Assembly (NCBI RefSeq): GCF_015291645.1
Contig: NZ_CP030056.1
Span: 62,001 to 126,000, forward strand
Source of the DNA: Bradyrhizobium sp. CCBAU 53340
Lineage (GTDB): Bacteria > Pseudomonadota > Alphaproteobacteria > Rhizobiales > Xanthobacteraceae
Direction: 5' to 3'
Length of the DNA stretch: 64,000 bases
Shown here: one piece after another, positions 42,695-52,429 of the stretch
Numbering within the stretch: the stretch's first letter is position 1
Layout: each line of letters starts with the position of its first letter
Notes under the pieces: generated by a model
What the model was told of the DNA's origin: nothing
The model's database searches: none
What the model saw: the letters and a program-made list of their open reading frames with translations, nothing else
Made by a program: the position numbers and the translations under genes

Positions 42695-43387
42695 TTGTCG
42701 GACGCATCAGAGACGCTCGCAACGGCCGCCTACCAGAAGCTCCGTATGGACGTGATCGGAGGGATGTTTTCCTTCGGCCAAAAGCTGAAGATCCGCTCGC
42801 TGTGCGAACGTTATGGGGTCAGCGCAGCTCCGATGCGCGAGGCTCTGACCCGGGCGGCCAAAGACGGCCTCATCATGCATTCCGACCAGCGCGGCTTTTC
42901 CGTCGCGCCGTTGAGCATCGAGGATTTGGACGACCTCTTGCAGACCAGGATCGTGCTCAACGAGTTCGCTCTCAGAAAATCGTTCGAGTACGGTGGGGCC
43001 GAGTGGGAGGAGCAGGTCCTGCTCTCATGGCACCGGCTGTCCCGCATTCCGTTTACGCCGGCTTCCGTTGACCCGGAATGGGAGCGCGCGCATCGTGTCT
43101 TCCACGCCACGCTTCTCTCCGCGTGCCGCGCGCCGCGCATTCTGGCGTATTGCGATCAGTTGTTCGACAGCGCCGACAGGTATCGGTTCATGTCTCGCGC
43201 CGCACACGTCGGCGGAGCCCGCACCGCCGACCACAAGATGATCGCCGACGCGGTGCTCGCGCACCGTCCGGACGAGGCGGTCGTCCTGCTGACACGACAC
43301 TTCAGCGAGACCGCCGAACTCTGCCGGCAGCAACTGCTGTTGCAGGGAAAAGCCCAGCCCGGTGTCGTGACGCGAACGCCTTGCTAG
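42695..43387 (+). CDS. GntR-family regulator with FCD ligand-binding domain
   Basis: The start is a TTG six bases after a perfect AGGAGGGG; no ATG competes. The 230-residue protein has the GntR winged helix (YQKLRMDVIGGMFSFGQKLKIRSLCERYGVSAAPMREALTRAAKDGL). It is followed by an all-helical FCD domain, whose metal/ligand pocket is marked by HRVFHATLLSACRAP and DHKMIADAVLAHRPDEAVVLLTRHFSET. It probably senses an aromatic or organic acid and controls both the leftward and rightward operons from the shared promoter region. Confidence 0.87.
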   Translation: MSDASETLATAAYQKLRMDVIGGMFSFGQKLKIRSLCERYGVSAAPMREALTRAAKDGLIMHSDQRGFSVAPLSIEDLDDLLQTRIVLNEFALRKSFEYGGAEWEEQVLLSWHRLSRIPFTPASVDPEWERAHRVFHATLLSACRAPRILAYCDQLFDSADRYRFMSRAAHVGGARTADHKMIADAVLAHRPDEAVVLLTRHFSETAELCRQQLLLQGKAQPGVVTRTPC

Positions 43388-43429
43388 GCAGCGTTCCTAA
43401 AAACAAACAAGAAGCCGAAGAGAGAGGAA

Positions 43430-45052
43430 ATGACAGGCGATTTCGAGGAAACGTTCGTTCTTATCGTAGGCGGAGGACCCGTCGGGCTGACATCCGCGAT
43501 CGATCTCGCGCAGAGGGGGGTACCTTGCATTCTGATTACGGAAAACCTCGAGACGGCGACCCAGCCCCGCTGCAATTTCGTGAATGCACGCACTATGGAG
43601 CATTTCCGTCGTCTCGGACTGGCGGAGGAAGTTCGCGCGGCGGCGCCGCTTGCCAAAATGCATCCGCGCGTAGCCTTCGTCACGCGCTTCTGCGGCCACG
43701 AATTCGGTAACATCGATCTGCTGAAGACGCGCCTTAGTGAAGGGCAGCTCGGACCGGAGTCCGGCCTGTCCATCTCCCAGCTCTTTCTGGAGCCGCTGCT
43801 GCGCCGACATGCCGAGGCCTCGGAGTCGGTCGACGTGCGCTTCGGTACACGCCTGGTCGCGCTCGGTGGGGAGGACGGCGCTCCGATCGCAACGGTCGAA
43901 GACGTGCGCACGGGAGTGCGCAAACGAATCCGGTCTCGGTACGTCATCGGTGCCGATGGGGCTCGGAGTCCGGTTCGTCGTCACTTCAACATTTCCATGG
44001 CGGGCGACGACGGGCGCATCGACAATGCGTTCGTCTCCGGCACCATGATCACGTATTTCGTTCGGGCCCCGACTCTGCTGGAGGAGAGCAGGCGTGCGCC
44101 GGCGACCATCACCTGGATCATAAATCACGACCTCCGCGCGTTCGTTTTTGCCCAGGACGGCCGCGAGCGCTGGATCATTCATTATCAGGTTCCGGAAGGC
44201 CTCGGCTGGGAGCAGGTCCGCAGCGACGAGGTGATGCGGTCGATATTCGGCAAAGACCTTCCGTACGAAATCCTCGCGGAGGGGCCGTGGACCGGCGGTT
44301 TGTCTTTGGTTGCCGCGGCATACCGGGCAGGTCCCGCTTTCCTCGTTGGCGACGCGGCGCACCTCTACACACCTCTAGGTGGCTTCGGCATGAACACGGG
44401 CATCGGAGATGTCCTGAACCTGACTTGGAAGCTTGCGGCAGCATACTCGGGGTGGGCCGGTCCCAACCTCCTGGATTCGTACGAGGCCGAGCGGAGATCC
44501 ATCGGTTTGAGGAACTCGAAGATCGGCATCCACTGCTCGAAACGGAAAGGCAAGTGGCTGATCCCGCCGACCATCGAGGATGAAGGCGAGGCCGGTGCGC
44601 GTGCCCGGAAGACGTTCGGGGATTTCGTGGTCGTAGACGATCTCGACGAATACGACACGTCCGGACTGCAGTTGGGCGAGCGGTACGAATCCTCCCCCAT
44701 CGTTTGTGCCAATGGCACTGCCGCGCCTCCGGACACATGGAGCAACTACAAGCCCGCCGACTTTCCGGGAGCGCGTTCGCCCCACTTCTGGCCGTCGCCC
44801 GGACGCGGCTTCTACGATCTGTTGGGTCGAGACTACACCCTTGTCGATTTCGAAAGCGGAGAACCTCTCGAGGCGTTGCTCGAGGCCGCGAAGCTGCGGA
44901 GGCTCCCGCTGTCGGTGGTCCGTTGTCCCGCTCCTGGCCAGCCCTACCAATCCAAACTCGTTCTGGTCAGGCCCGACCAGCACATCGCATGGCACGGAAA
45001 CGCTCCACCGGAGGATCCGACGGCTGTGATCGACCGGGTGCGCGGAGCTTGA
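43430..45052 (+). CDS. FAD-dependent aromatic hydroxylase (PheA/TfdB/MhpA family)
   Basis: A 540-residue class A flavoprotein monooxygenase with the FAD motif LIVGGGPVGLTSAIDLAQRG, the DG motif GADGARSPVRRHF, and the GD motif LVGDAAHLYTPLGGFGMNTGIGD. A C-terminal thioredoxin-like region of about 130 residues is present, as in phenol 2-monooxygenases. It would hydroxylate an aromatic ring next to an existing hydroxyl, using NAD(P)H and O2. The product would be a catechol suitable for the extradiol dioxygenase at 40850. It is 42 bases after the regulator and 33 bases before the MFS transporter. Confidence 0.9.
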   Translation: MTGDFEETFVLIVGGGPVGLTSAIDLAQRGVPCILITENLETATQPRCNFVNARTMEHFRRLGLAEEVRAAAPLAKMHPRVAFVTRFCGHEFGNIDLLKTRLSEGQLGPESGLSISQLFLEPLLRRHAEASESVDVRFGTRLVALGGEDGAPIATVEDVRTGVRKRIRSRYVIGADGARSPVRRHFNISMAGDDGRIDNAFVSGTMITYFVRAPTLLEESRRAPATITWIINHDLRAFVFAQDGRERWIIHYQVPEGLGWEQVRSDEVMRSIFGKDLPYEILAEGPWTGGLSLVAAAYRAGPAFLVGDAAHLYTPLGGFGMNTGIGDVLNLTWKLAAAYSGWAGPNLLDSYEAERRSIGLRNSKIGIHCSKRKGKWLIPPTIEDEGEAGARARKTFGDFVVVDDLDEYDTSGLQLGERYESSPIVCANGTAAPPDTWSNYKPADFPGARSPHFWPSPGRGFYDLLGRDYTLVDFESGEPLEALLEAAKLRRLPLSVVRCPAPGQPYQSKLVLVRPDQHIAWHGNAPPEDPTAVIDRVRGA

Positions 45053-45085
45053 CGAACCAAAACGAACGAAAAAGCGGGAGGGAAT

Positions 45086-46507
45086 ATGGGAATCGGAGGA
45101 CAAGTCGTCGTTCCGTTCGATGGGTCCGCTCCGGTCGATAGCCGACCGGACGGCCGCAGGATCGACTTGGACGAATTCGTGGAAGGCCGATCGATCGGCG
45201 CCTTCCACCTCAATGTCGTGCTTTGGCCACTGCTGGTCACGATCGCAGATGGTTTCGATCTTGTCGTAATGGGCTATGCCGCCCCCGAGATCATCAAGAT
45301 ATTGAACTTCGATCGGAGCGCGATGGGCGTCATCCTGAGCTCCAGCCTGGTCGGAATGCTGATCGGCACTCCGATAGCCGGCTATCTCGGCGACCGTTTT
45401 GGCAGGAAGCCTCTGATCGTTCTGTCGACATTGCTTTTCGGCCTAGCCACGTGCTCGACCGTGCTGGCCGCTTCCGTCGCGCAGTTCTGCGCTCTTCGTT
45501 TCGTCGCGGGAGTCGGCCTTGCCGGGATCATCCCTAACGCGACCGCGCTCGTATCGGAGTTCATTCCACGCCGCGTCCGCGGTGCCTTCCTCATAGTCGT
45601 ACAGCTCGGCGTGCAGATCGGAGGCATAGTACCCGGCCTCGTCGCCGCGTATCTGGTCTCCCGCTACGGCTGGGAAGTACTTTTCCATATAGGAGGCGCC
45701 GCTCCGGTGGTGCTGGCGACGGTGCTCGTTTTCGTACTGCCCGAGTCCATCAAGTACCTGTCGCTCGTTCCATCGAAGCGAGCGGAGCTTCTCAGGATCG
45801 CCAGGGCTCTCGACCCGAGGGGCCACCTTCCGGACGACGCGGTTTTCGCCTTGAAGTCCACGGGCTCGAGGGGAGCCTTGTCCCCGCTCGTGCCGCTTCG
45901 AAACGGCATGCACATCATCACACCGCTCCTCTGGCTACTCGCGGTGGTCAATTTGTTCACGACCCTTCTGATGGCGAGCTGGGCTCCGACGGTCTTGCGT
46001 GACATTGGACTTTCACCCGAAGCCGCCGCGCTCACGGCGACCCTGTTCGGTCTCGGAGGATTGATCGGAAGCTTCATGCTTACGGTGGGGTTCAATCGCT
46101 ATGGTTTTCTCGTCATCGTCGCTTTCTACATCGTCGCGATCCCCTCGATGGCGCTCATCGGCCAGCCGTTCGTCGATCGCGGAGTCCTGCCGTGGTTGGT
46201 TCTTGTGACCGGCATATGCGTTGCCGGTACCCAATCCGCGATCAACTCGGCTTTCGGAATGTTATATCCAACCACCATCCGGTCGAACTGCGTCGGGTGG
46301 GGAATGGCGATCGGCCGCCTCGGAGCGATCGGAGGCCCTCTGTTCGGAGGCTTCCTGATGTCCAAGCAACTCTCCGGTACCGCTTTCTTCGAAACCGCCG
46401 CGTTGCCTCTCGTATTCGGCGTCCTGATAGCTGGCGTGCTGACGTACGCCTGCCGGCAGAGGTTCGGAGGCTGGACTTTGGATGAAAGGGCAAAGGGGGA
46501 GGCATGA
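45086..46507 (+). CDS. MFS transporter, aromatic acid:H+ symporter type
   Basis: A 473-residue inner-membrane protein with around twelve hydrophobic spans. The N-terminal signature LVTIADGFDLVVMGYAAPEIIKIL is typical of the AAHS family (PcaK, BenK, MhpT), and motif A reads GYLGDRFGRKPLIVLS. It should bring an aromatic acid into the cell together with protons. Location between the hydroxylase and the hydrolase supports this. The stop overlaps the start of the hydrolase gene by four bases. A soluble N-terminal stretch of about 45 residues is longer than usual. Confidence 0.87.
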   Translation: MGIGGQVVVPFDGSAPVDSRPDGRRIDLDEFVEGRSIGAFHLNVVLWPLLVTIADGFDLVVMGYAAPEIIKILNFDRSAMGVILSSSLVGMLIGTPIAGYLGDRFGRKPLIVLSTLLFGLATCSTVLAASVAQFCALRFVAGVGLAGIIPNATALVSEFIPRRVRGAFLIVVQLGVQIGGIVPGLVAAYLVSRYGWEVLFHIGGAAPVVLATVLVFVLPESIKYLSLVPSKRAELLRIARALDPRGHLPDDAVFALKSTGSRGALSPLVPLRNGMHIITPLLWLLAVVNLFTTLLMASWAPTVLRDIGLSPEAAALTATLFGLGGLIGSFMLTVGFNRYGFLVIVAFYIVAIPSMALIGQPFVDRGVLPWLVLVTGICVAGTQSAINSAFGMLYPTTIRSNCVGWGMAIGRLGAIGGPLFGGFLMSKQLSGTAFFETAALPLVFGVLIAGVLTYACRQRFGGWTLDERAKGEA

Positions 46508-47433
46508 CCGCTCCATTCGAAAACAATCGCTGGATGTCTTCGCCGCCGAACGAGATAGCAGAAAGAATAAGAGCCTTGGGGCCGGTGATAGATCCGCCCG
46601 GAACCGCGCGGATCTACGCAGACATCCTGGCTCACCAGCCGACCGACGGAGTCGACGTCATTCCCAACATCCGCTACGGAAACGGGACCAGGCAGTCGTT
46701 GGACGTCTATCGGCCGGTTGCGACATCGGGTTCGGTGCCTGTGGTGCTGTTCTTCCACGGTGGCGGCTACAGTCGCGGCGACAAGTCCGATAGGAGCAAT
46801 GTGGGTTACTTCTTTGCCCGCAACGGGGTCACGGCCTTCATCGCGAACTATGGCCTTGCCCCGGAATGCAAGTGGCCGTCTGGGGCACGCGACGTGATTG
46901 CTGCCTTGAGGTGGGCCCAGGAGAATGCGCAAGATCATGGAGGAGATCCGAGACGAATATGTCTGCTCGGAGAATCGGCGGGAGCCGCGCACGTCGCTCT
47001 CGCTTCCTTCGTCTCCACCTTCCACAAGGGGCGACCTCTCCGAGCGGCCGGCGTGGTTCTGCAGTCCGGGTCTTACAACGTCGCTCTCGAACGCGTCGCG
47101 GCTGCGGCTTTCGGTATACCTTCTCCCGACCTGCGCAATCAGGCCTATTTCGGCGAGGAGACTGCCCGATATTTGGAGATGTCGACGACCCGTCTGATAG
47201 ATGCCCCGGACGTGCCGACCTTGATCACCTACGCGGAATACGATCCGGTTCCGATGCAGGTGCAAGCCGGAGAACTATTCGCCACCTTGGCGCTGCGGGC
47301 GTCCCATTGCCCCCTGCTACTCCGGTTGTTGGGCCATGGGCATATCTCTCAATTCAGCTCGTACAATACGGTGGATACCAGCGTAAGCGGACGGGTGCTC
47401 GATTTCGCGAAGTCTCTGCCGAGAGTCCAATGA
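46504..47433 (+). CDS. alpha/beta hydrolase of the HSL/kynurenine-formamidase-like group
   Basis: The 309-residue enzyme has the oxyanion-hole motif HGGGYSRGD, the nucleophile elbow GESAGA, an acid residue in TYAEYDPVP and a histidine in GHGHISQFSS, a complete catalytic triad. The HGGG motif places it with hormone-sensitive-lipase-type esterases or arylformamidases, rather than the meta-cleavage-product hydrolases that usually follow extradiol dioxygenases. It may hydrolyse an ester or amide precursor of the aromatic substrate before ring hydroxylation. It is the last gene of the rightward operon. Confidence 0.85.
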   Translation: MTAPFENNRWMSSPPNEIAERIRALGPVIDPPGTARIYADILAHQPTDGVDVIPNIRYGNGTRQSLDVYRPVATSGSVPVVLFFHGGGYSRGDKSDRSNVGYFFARNGVTAFIANYGLAPECKWPSGARDVIAALRWAQENAQDHGGDPRRICLLGESAGAAHVALASFVSTFHKGRPLRAAGVVLQSGSYNVALERVAAAAFGIPSPDLRNQAYFGEETARYLEMSTTRLIDAPDVPTLITYAEYDPVPMQVQAGELFATLALRASHCPLLLRLLGHGHISQFSSYNTVDTSVSGRVLDFAKSLPRVQ

Positions 47434-48230
47434 TCCATGGAGAACTGCAATTCGGATCCGAACGCCGGCCTCAGTCCCGCATTGCGATGTCAGGGGGGCC
47501 ATCGCTGAATTGCGAAGCCGAAAGCGAACGGGGCGGCGACTTCCAGGCCGCTCCACGAAAGCGCTCTATGACCACGTAGTCCAAAGCAAGCTTCATCTGA
47601 ATTGACGGCGCTCTGTTGAGATACCCGGTCCTTTGGTGATGCCCACCAGAGCTCTCTTTCCAAGCGGCTTACCTAGAGCCTTACTGAGTAACACTTGCGC
47701 TATGAAGAGTAATACGAGCCGTGCCTCGGTTGTCCTGATAGTTCCTGTTGAGCGGCCCTTGGAGACGACGGTAATACTCCGGAGTGATGTCAGGCGGCAG
47801 AATGGTTGGAAGCGTTTGAACCGCGTCATTTACGTAAGGCAGACCTCTCCCGTTTCCGGGGCGACAAAGTCAGCAATGAGAAGGCGAGACAGATTTTGCT
47901 TTTGCCAAACCTCATTGGCGACGGGCAATAGAGCGTCCGGGATGGGGTCTAGAGTCTCCAAGTCGCTCTGTTCTTTTTGACGCCCAATAATCCCGGCATC
48001 ATCCGACGTTTCTTCCAGCCGCTTTGGGCGTGCAGAGTGTCGGCTGCATCCCCTAGGTCTAGATTGAGCCCCGCATCGCTGGGTTCAAGGGGAAGCTCGC
48101 CGCCGCCACTGCCCCAAATAGTGAGAATTGGTTGAAACCAATTCGCGCCGTAAACGCGACGAAAGGGGAACAAAAGGAATCTCGGTCTGTCGTATGATCC
48201 GAATCCCATTACGCCGGACAAGAGAACACC
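47434..48230. other. gap with unrecognised coding debris
   Basis: About 800 bases between the hydrolase and the methyltransferase. On the minus strand an open stretch runs from about 48020 to 47835 (ending VAPETGEVCLT-stop), and a second piece continues in another frame to about 47690. Together they look like one broken protein of unknown family. No ribosome site or domain was recognised. Confidence 0.35.
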
Positions 48231-48959
48231 ATGGCACAGAATATCTACGACAATCCCGATTTCTTCGCCGGTTACAGCCAGCTTCCGAGACAAATTCGCG
48301 GTCTGGACGGTGCGCCTGAATGGCCCTCCATACGCGCGATTTTGCCAGCGATTTTCGGCAAGCGCGTCCTCGATTTGGGGTGCGGCCTTGGTTGGACGTC
48401 GCGCTGGATGCGCAAGCAAGGCGCAAACTCGGTGCTCGGCCTGGACCTCTCCGAAAACATGATCAGCCGGGCAAAGGCGGATACCAACGATCCAGAAATT
48501 AAATACCGGATTGCAGACCTGGAGACAGTGGAGTTGCCGCCGGCAGCCTTCGATCTCGCTTATAGTGCACTCACCTTTCACTATATCAGGGACTTCAGCC
48601 GTCTCGCGCGCATGGTCCACCAAGCGCTCACGCCCGGCGGGCATATCGTATTCACCATCGAGCATCCGATCTTTATGGCAGCGGTCCATCCGCATTGGAT
48701 CGCCGACGAGGACGGGCGCAAGACTTGGCCAGTCAATTGCTATTCGATCGAGGGTGAGCGCCAGACTGACTGGTTTGCGAAAGGCGTAATCAAATATCAC
48801 CGGACCATCGGCACGACGCTTAACACCTTGATCCGTGCTGGCTTCCGGATCTTAGCCGTCGAAGAGTTTGCCCCGTCCCCCGAGCAGATCACACAAACGC
48901 CAGAGCTGGAAGAAGAGTTGGAGCGACCGATGATGCTTCTGGTTTCCGCGCAACGGTAG
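48231..48959 (+). CDS. class I SAM-dependent methyltransferase
   Basis: A 242-residue methyltransferase with motif I VLDLGCGLGWTSRWM, an acidic residue at the end of strand 2 (GLDLSENM), and the DLAYSALTFHYIRDFSRLARMVHQALTPGG stretch of UbiE/Tam-like proteins. It transfers a methyl group from S-adenosylmethionine to a small molecule that cannot be identified from sequence. It stands alone between two decayed regions and has no operon partner. The frame is intact, so it should be functional. Confidence 0.87.
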   Translation: MAQNIYDNPDFFAGYSQLPRQIRGLDGAPEWPSIRAILPAIFGKRVLDLGCGLGWTSRWMRKQGANSVLGLDLSENMISRAKADTNDPEIKYRIADLETVELPPAAFDLAYSALTFHYIRDFSRLARMVHQALTPGGHIVFTIEHPIFMAAVHPHWIADEDGRKTWPVNCYSIEGERQTDWFAKGVIKYHRTIGTTLNTLIRAGFRILAVEEFAPSPEQITQTPELEEELERPMMLLVSAQR

Positions 48960-49480
48960 CACCCAAAGTCAATTGTTCGGGTCGTTCGGCGCGCTTGTTG
49001 TCAATGACTGCATCGAGTCAATCAGTAATCTTCTCAAAGCCCTTGGCCATGCGCATTATGCAGATATCGCCATATTGACCAGGCGGACCAGCCGGCGGGT
49101 CGGGTCTTTCAGCGATTTTCGACTGCGGCCAAAGAACTCTCGGCCAGGACCTCGCGAAGCCACAACAGAAAGACCCCCGTCGCCGGGGATGCCTCTCGCC
49201 CAGGATTTGGGATGGCGAGAAAGCCGTTTGGGATGCGAAGCATGCGCGGATGCCTCCTAATATTGGGCTGTTGCGCCGTCGGCTTGGAATGAAGCGGGTG
49301 GTCGGGAATGCTGGTCGTTGAGATGACCGCCAGAAGTGCCGTGCGACGTTGCCTGCTTCAAGGAACGTCTCAGCACCCTCATGAATGATGCACCACCCGT
49401 CCCCTTCATCCGATGAGCGCACTGGCGCGTCGCAGAGGGACAAGGTAGCCATCTAGGACATGCGCACTCGTCCATGTCGG
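48960..49480. other. gap, nothing recognised
   Basis: About 520 bases between the methyltransferase and the asparaginase relic. Open frames exist on the minus strand (49018-49452), but I could not tie them to a family and they lack a good start. It is likely debris. Confidence 0.35.
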
Positions 49481-50480
49481 TCAATACTCGGAGAAGATTC
49501 GCTTTATCTCATGCGGCTTGTTGGTCCTGGTTAGGGCCAACGCAAGGAGGATGCGAGCCTTTTGCGGACTTAAATTGTCTGCGTTGAGGACGCCAAGCTC
49601 TAGGTAGTGGTCGCGTTCAATGACGCGCCCGTTCAGTGCGGCTGGAACGCATGATGATGGCTTCACCACCTGTCTTACGATAAGCCGCGACGGCCGCCTT
49701 CTCATTTTGGGATAGGGTCCCGGCACCCGCGCCGGCAATGACAACTCCTTTCGCGCCCGAAGCGAGAGCATCCCGGATCGGTGTTCCCGGTGCATCGGCG
49801 TAGGAGTAAACAATATGCACCGTCGGCAACTCGTTGATGTTCTTGATATCAAATTCAGAGTTGTTGCCATGACGACGGACAGGTGCCCGATAGAAAACAA
49901 TCCTATCCGTATCGACATAGCCTAGAAGGCCAAAGTCTCCCGACTTAAAGGCCTCTAGCCGGAAGGTGCTGGTCTTGACAACCTCGCGAGCAGCGTTGAT
50001 CTGCTCGTTCATGACCACCAGAGTTCCCTTGCCTGCCGCCTCTGGCTGAATGGCAACGCGAACTGCACTGTAGAGATTGTAGGGTCCATCCGTACTCATT
50101 GCAGTTGGGGGACGCTGCGATCCGACCAGGACCACCGGCTTGTCCGATTTCATCGTTAAATTCAGAAAGTAGGCTGTCTCCTCCAGGGTATCGGTTCCGT
50201 GGGTAACCACAATGCCCGCAATGTTCTCTTCTTTAGAACTGAGAAGACCGTTTGCAGTCTCAGCTAACTTTTTCCAATGACCGAACGAAATGTCTTGACT
50301 GCCAATGTTCGCAATCTCGATGACCCGTGTGTCCGCTAACTGAGCGAGTTCGGGGATGGCCTGAACGAGGTCATTGCCGGTAAGAAGACCGACCTCGTAG
50401 TCGGCAGGGCGAACCGACGAGTCGCCCTTGCCCGCGATCGTGCCGCCAGTCGTCAATACATATACTAATGGTAGTGACAT
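49481..50480 (-). pseudogene. type II L-asparaginase, frameshifted near the C-terminus
   Basis: From the ATG at 50480 the protein reads MSLPLVYVLTTGGTIAGKG and keeps all catalytic parts: the N-terminal threonine (T14), the VVTHGTDTLEETAYF segment and the SDKPVVLVGSQRP region. Near 49630 the frame shifts by one base. The original frame stops after MRSSRTERARH, while NGRVIERDHYLELG and LNPQKARILL-like NLSPQKARILL follow in the next frame to a stop at 49481. The ancestral enzyme was about 330-350 residues. A single indel near the end could be natural decay, a mild truncation or a sequencing error. The family hydrolyses asparagine to aspartate and ammonia. Confidence 0.82.
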
Positions 50481-50642
50481 GCTCGCCTCAGCTGTTTGCG
50501 GGGGAAAGGGATGCTTTTTCTCCGATGATTGTGGAGGGTCCAAGCCAGGGTAGCTGCGTCCATGCCTTCTGAACCATGGTCACTCTTCTGACGCCCTTCG
50601 GCACTGCCGGCCTGTAAGAGCCTGCTCCGAAGTTACGCCAGC

Positions 50643-51694
50643 TCACTGGAGTATCCACTGCCTGAATCGTTCCTCGCCTTCGGCAAGGTTCTTGCTCCAA
50701 GATTCGTTGTCGACCGGCACCATTTGCTTCAGATTGTCAGGATAGGTGGACATTATCGACTGACGTCTTTGCTCATAAACTGATATGCGTTCACATTAGA
50801 CGGTCCGGCACCGATCTTGGCGCAACGAGCTGCCTGACTCTCTGGTTCCAGCGAGAAAACGATGAGACGTCGAGTCAGCTCGGCTTTGGGATTACCTTTC
50901 GGGATGACCCAGCCATAAGAGTTGTAAAATGCCTGATTCCAGCAAATCGCCAGCCCATCCCCTTGCGCGATCAATTGATAGGCCCGGTTCGAAAAAGTTG
51001 GCATAATATCGATCTCGCCACTGTGGAACAGCTGAGCGCCTTGTGGCGGAGTCGTCCACCAAGTCACTATCTTCTGATCTTGTCGAGTTTGTTGAAGGCG
51101 CGCTTCCAGCCGTCGTCAGTCTCAAGAACCTTGTAGATCTCCTCGCCTCCGGGCACCCCGTCAGCCCGCAAGGCAACTTCGCTGTCGTCGCGGCCGCCAT
51201 TGCGAAGTGAACGAGCTCCTGGGATCGAAAAGTCCCACATGTCGGCGAAAGACGTCAGCTCCTTCTTGGTGGCAGAGGGAAGGCATACCAGAGCAATGGC
51301 AGAGATATATCTGGCATAAAGCTTGGATTGTGCCGCATCTCCTCGGGAATCTGATCGACGAATTCGCCACTCACGTTGAGCGGTTCTAGCAAATCCGCCT
51401 GCTGCCACTGCAGCGACTCATCGGCGCCGGCCCCGAAAACACAGTCCCACATGTAGTTCTTGGTCTCTACCATCGATTTGATCTGGGTGGTCGGACTAGC
51501 GCTACGGATTACGGGGACGACCTGGATTCCTGTGGCTTTCTCAAATGGCCCATAGAGAAGCTCACGATTGACTTCAGTCATCGCTCCTCCGGTATCCGCA
51601 ACGTATAATGTCTGTGCGCCGGACTCCAGACTGTGGGCGCGGCCAACGAGGCAGTTGCGCGCGCCGTCCATTTTAAAAACGTCCTTCTGTTCAT
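50643..51694 (-). pseudogene. PotD-type periplasmic binding protein, multiply frameshifted
   Basis: From the ATG at 51694 a Tat signal peptide is visible (MNRRTFLKWTARATASLAAP). The mature domain then appears in successive frames. The pieces are LESGAQTLYVADTGGAMTEV to QIPEEMRHNPSFMPDISL, next LTSFADMWDFSIPGARSLRN to DDGWKRAFNKLDKI. TWWTTPPQGAQLFHSGEIDI to YQFMSKDVS follows, and finally MSTYPDNLKQMVPVDNESWS to the stop at 50643. The pieces are collinear with a solute-binding family 1 protein. At least three frameshifts make it non-functional. It lies between a permease fragment and the asparaginase relic on the same strand. Confidence 0.8.
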
Positions 51695-51709
51695 GGCGTT
51701 CCTAGAATT

Positions 51710-51877
51710 CCTGATTGCCCTTACCACTGTCGCGTTGGCTCTCGTTGCGGTCACGTGAGCGATAAGCATCACAGAGCGCACGACCAGCAGAAGCCAAGCG
51801 GAGACCGCGGCAAGAGAAGGGGTCGCGCGGTAAATCGCTTCTTCCCAAAGCTGCTTGGGCAGTGCGACGAAGGTGCC
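51710..51877 (-). pseudogene. ABC permease C-terminal fragment (PotC type)
   Basis: The leftward frame reads GGTFVALPKQLWEEAIYRAT followed by PSLAAVSAWLLLVV, which matches the C-terminal region of PotC/PotI-like permeases (LPKQMWEAIRxxxxPTLAAVS in relatives). Nothing upstream continues the protein, and it runs without a stop into the decayed binding-protein gene. It is a remnant of the same polyamine-type transporter. Confidence 0.6.
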
Positions 51878-52429
51878 GCCGTGAGGCGCAGATTTTTGTG
51901 AGTTGCCGTGTTACGGGAGCTGCCATCGCCAACCTTCTCCGGGTTTCTTGCTGTTGGCGCGCAAGTCTGGCATTCCGCTTCGCGGTCGCCAGCGCTGCTT
52001 GACTACCAGACGCTATTTTCGTATCCAAACACCGTCAAGTGTATAATCAACAGCTTTGCCGAGCTTCTGAGATCGAATCCTCCAGGTGGAATTCCGGCAA
52101 GATGCGGCGGCTGTGGGCCGGCTGGAGCAACTGGGTGCTTCCCGAAACTCCGTGTCTCCGCCACGACCAGAAGTGCTGCGTTTTGGCCTGAGGCGACGGA
52201 TGGACCATGCGGAGGAACAAGCGCGTGACCATGTTGGTGGTGACGCGCGATCTGGGTTTCGCCTGCAACTGGATGAGACCACGCGATGATGGCCAAGAGG
52301 CGAGCAGTAGATCGGCTCAGGCGTCGAAATGGCATTAGTGCGAAGAGCTAAGCCGTACGTGCGATGATGCAAGACCTCGGGATCGGATCGTCCCACAGGC
52401 CTCATCTTCGCCAGGTGCGAGAGAGGATC
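51878..52429. other. gap upstream of island B, nothing recognised
   Basis: About 550 bases without an assignable gene. Several overlapping open frames exist on both strands around 52010-52340 but have no recognisable domain. A GAGAGGATC stretch at its right end is the probable ribosome site of the aminotransferase. Confidence 0.35.

Noticed and set aside
47949..48800. A 283-codon minus-strand frame covering the methyltransferase
   Set aside because: Antisense to a protein with a clear SAM-binding motif; no domain of its own. Its left end is in a different frame from the debris pieces described in the findings.
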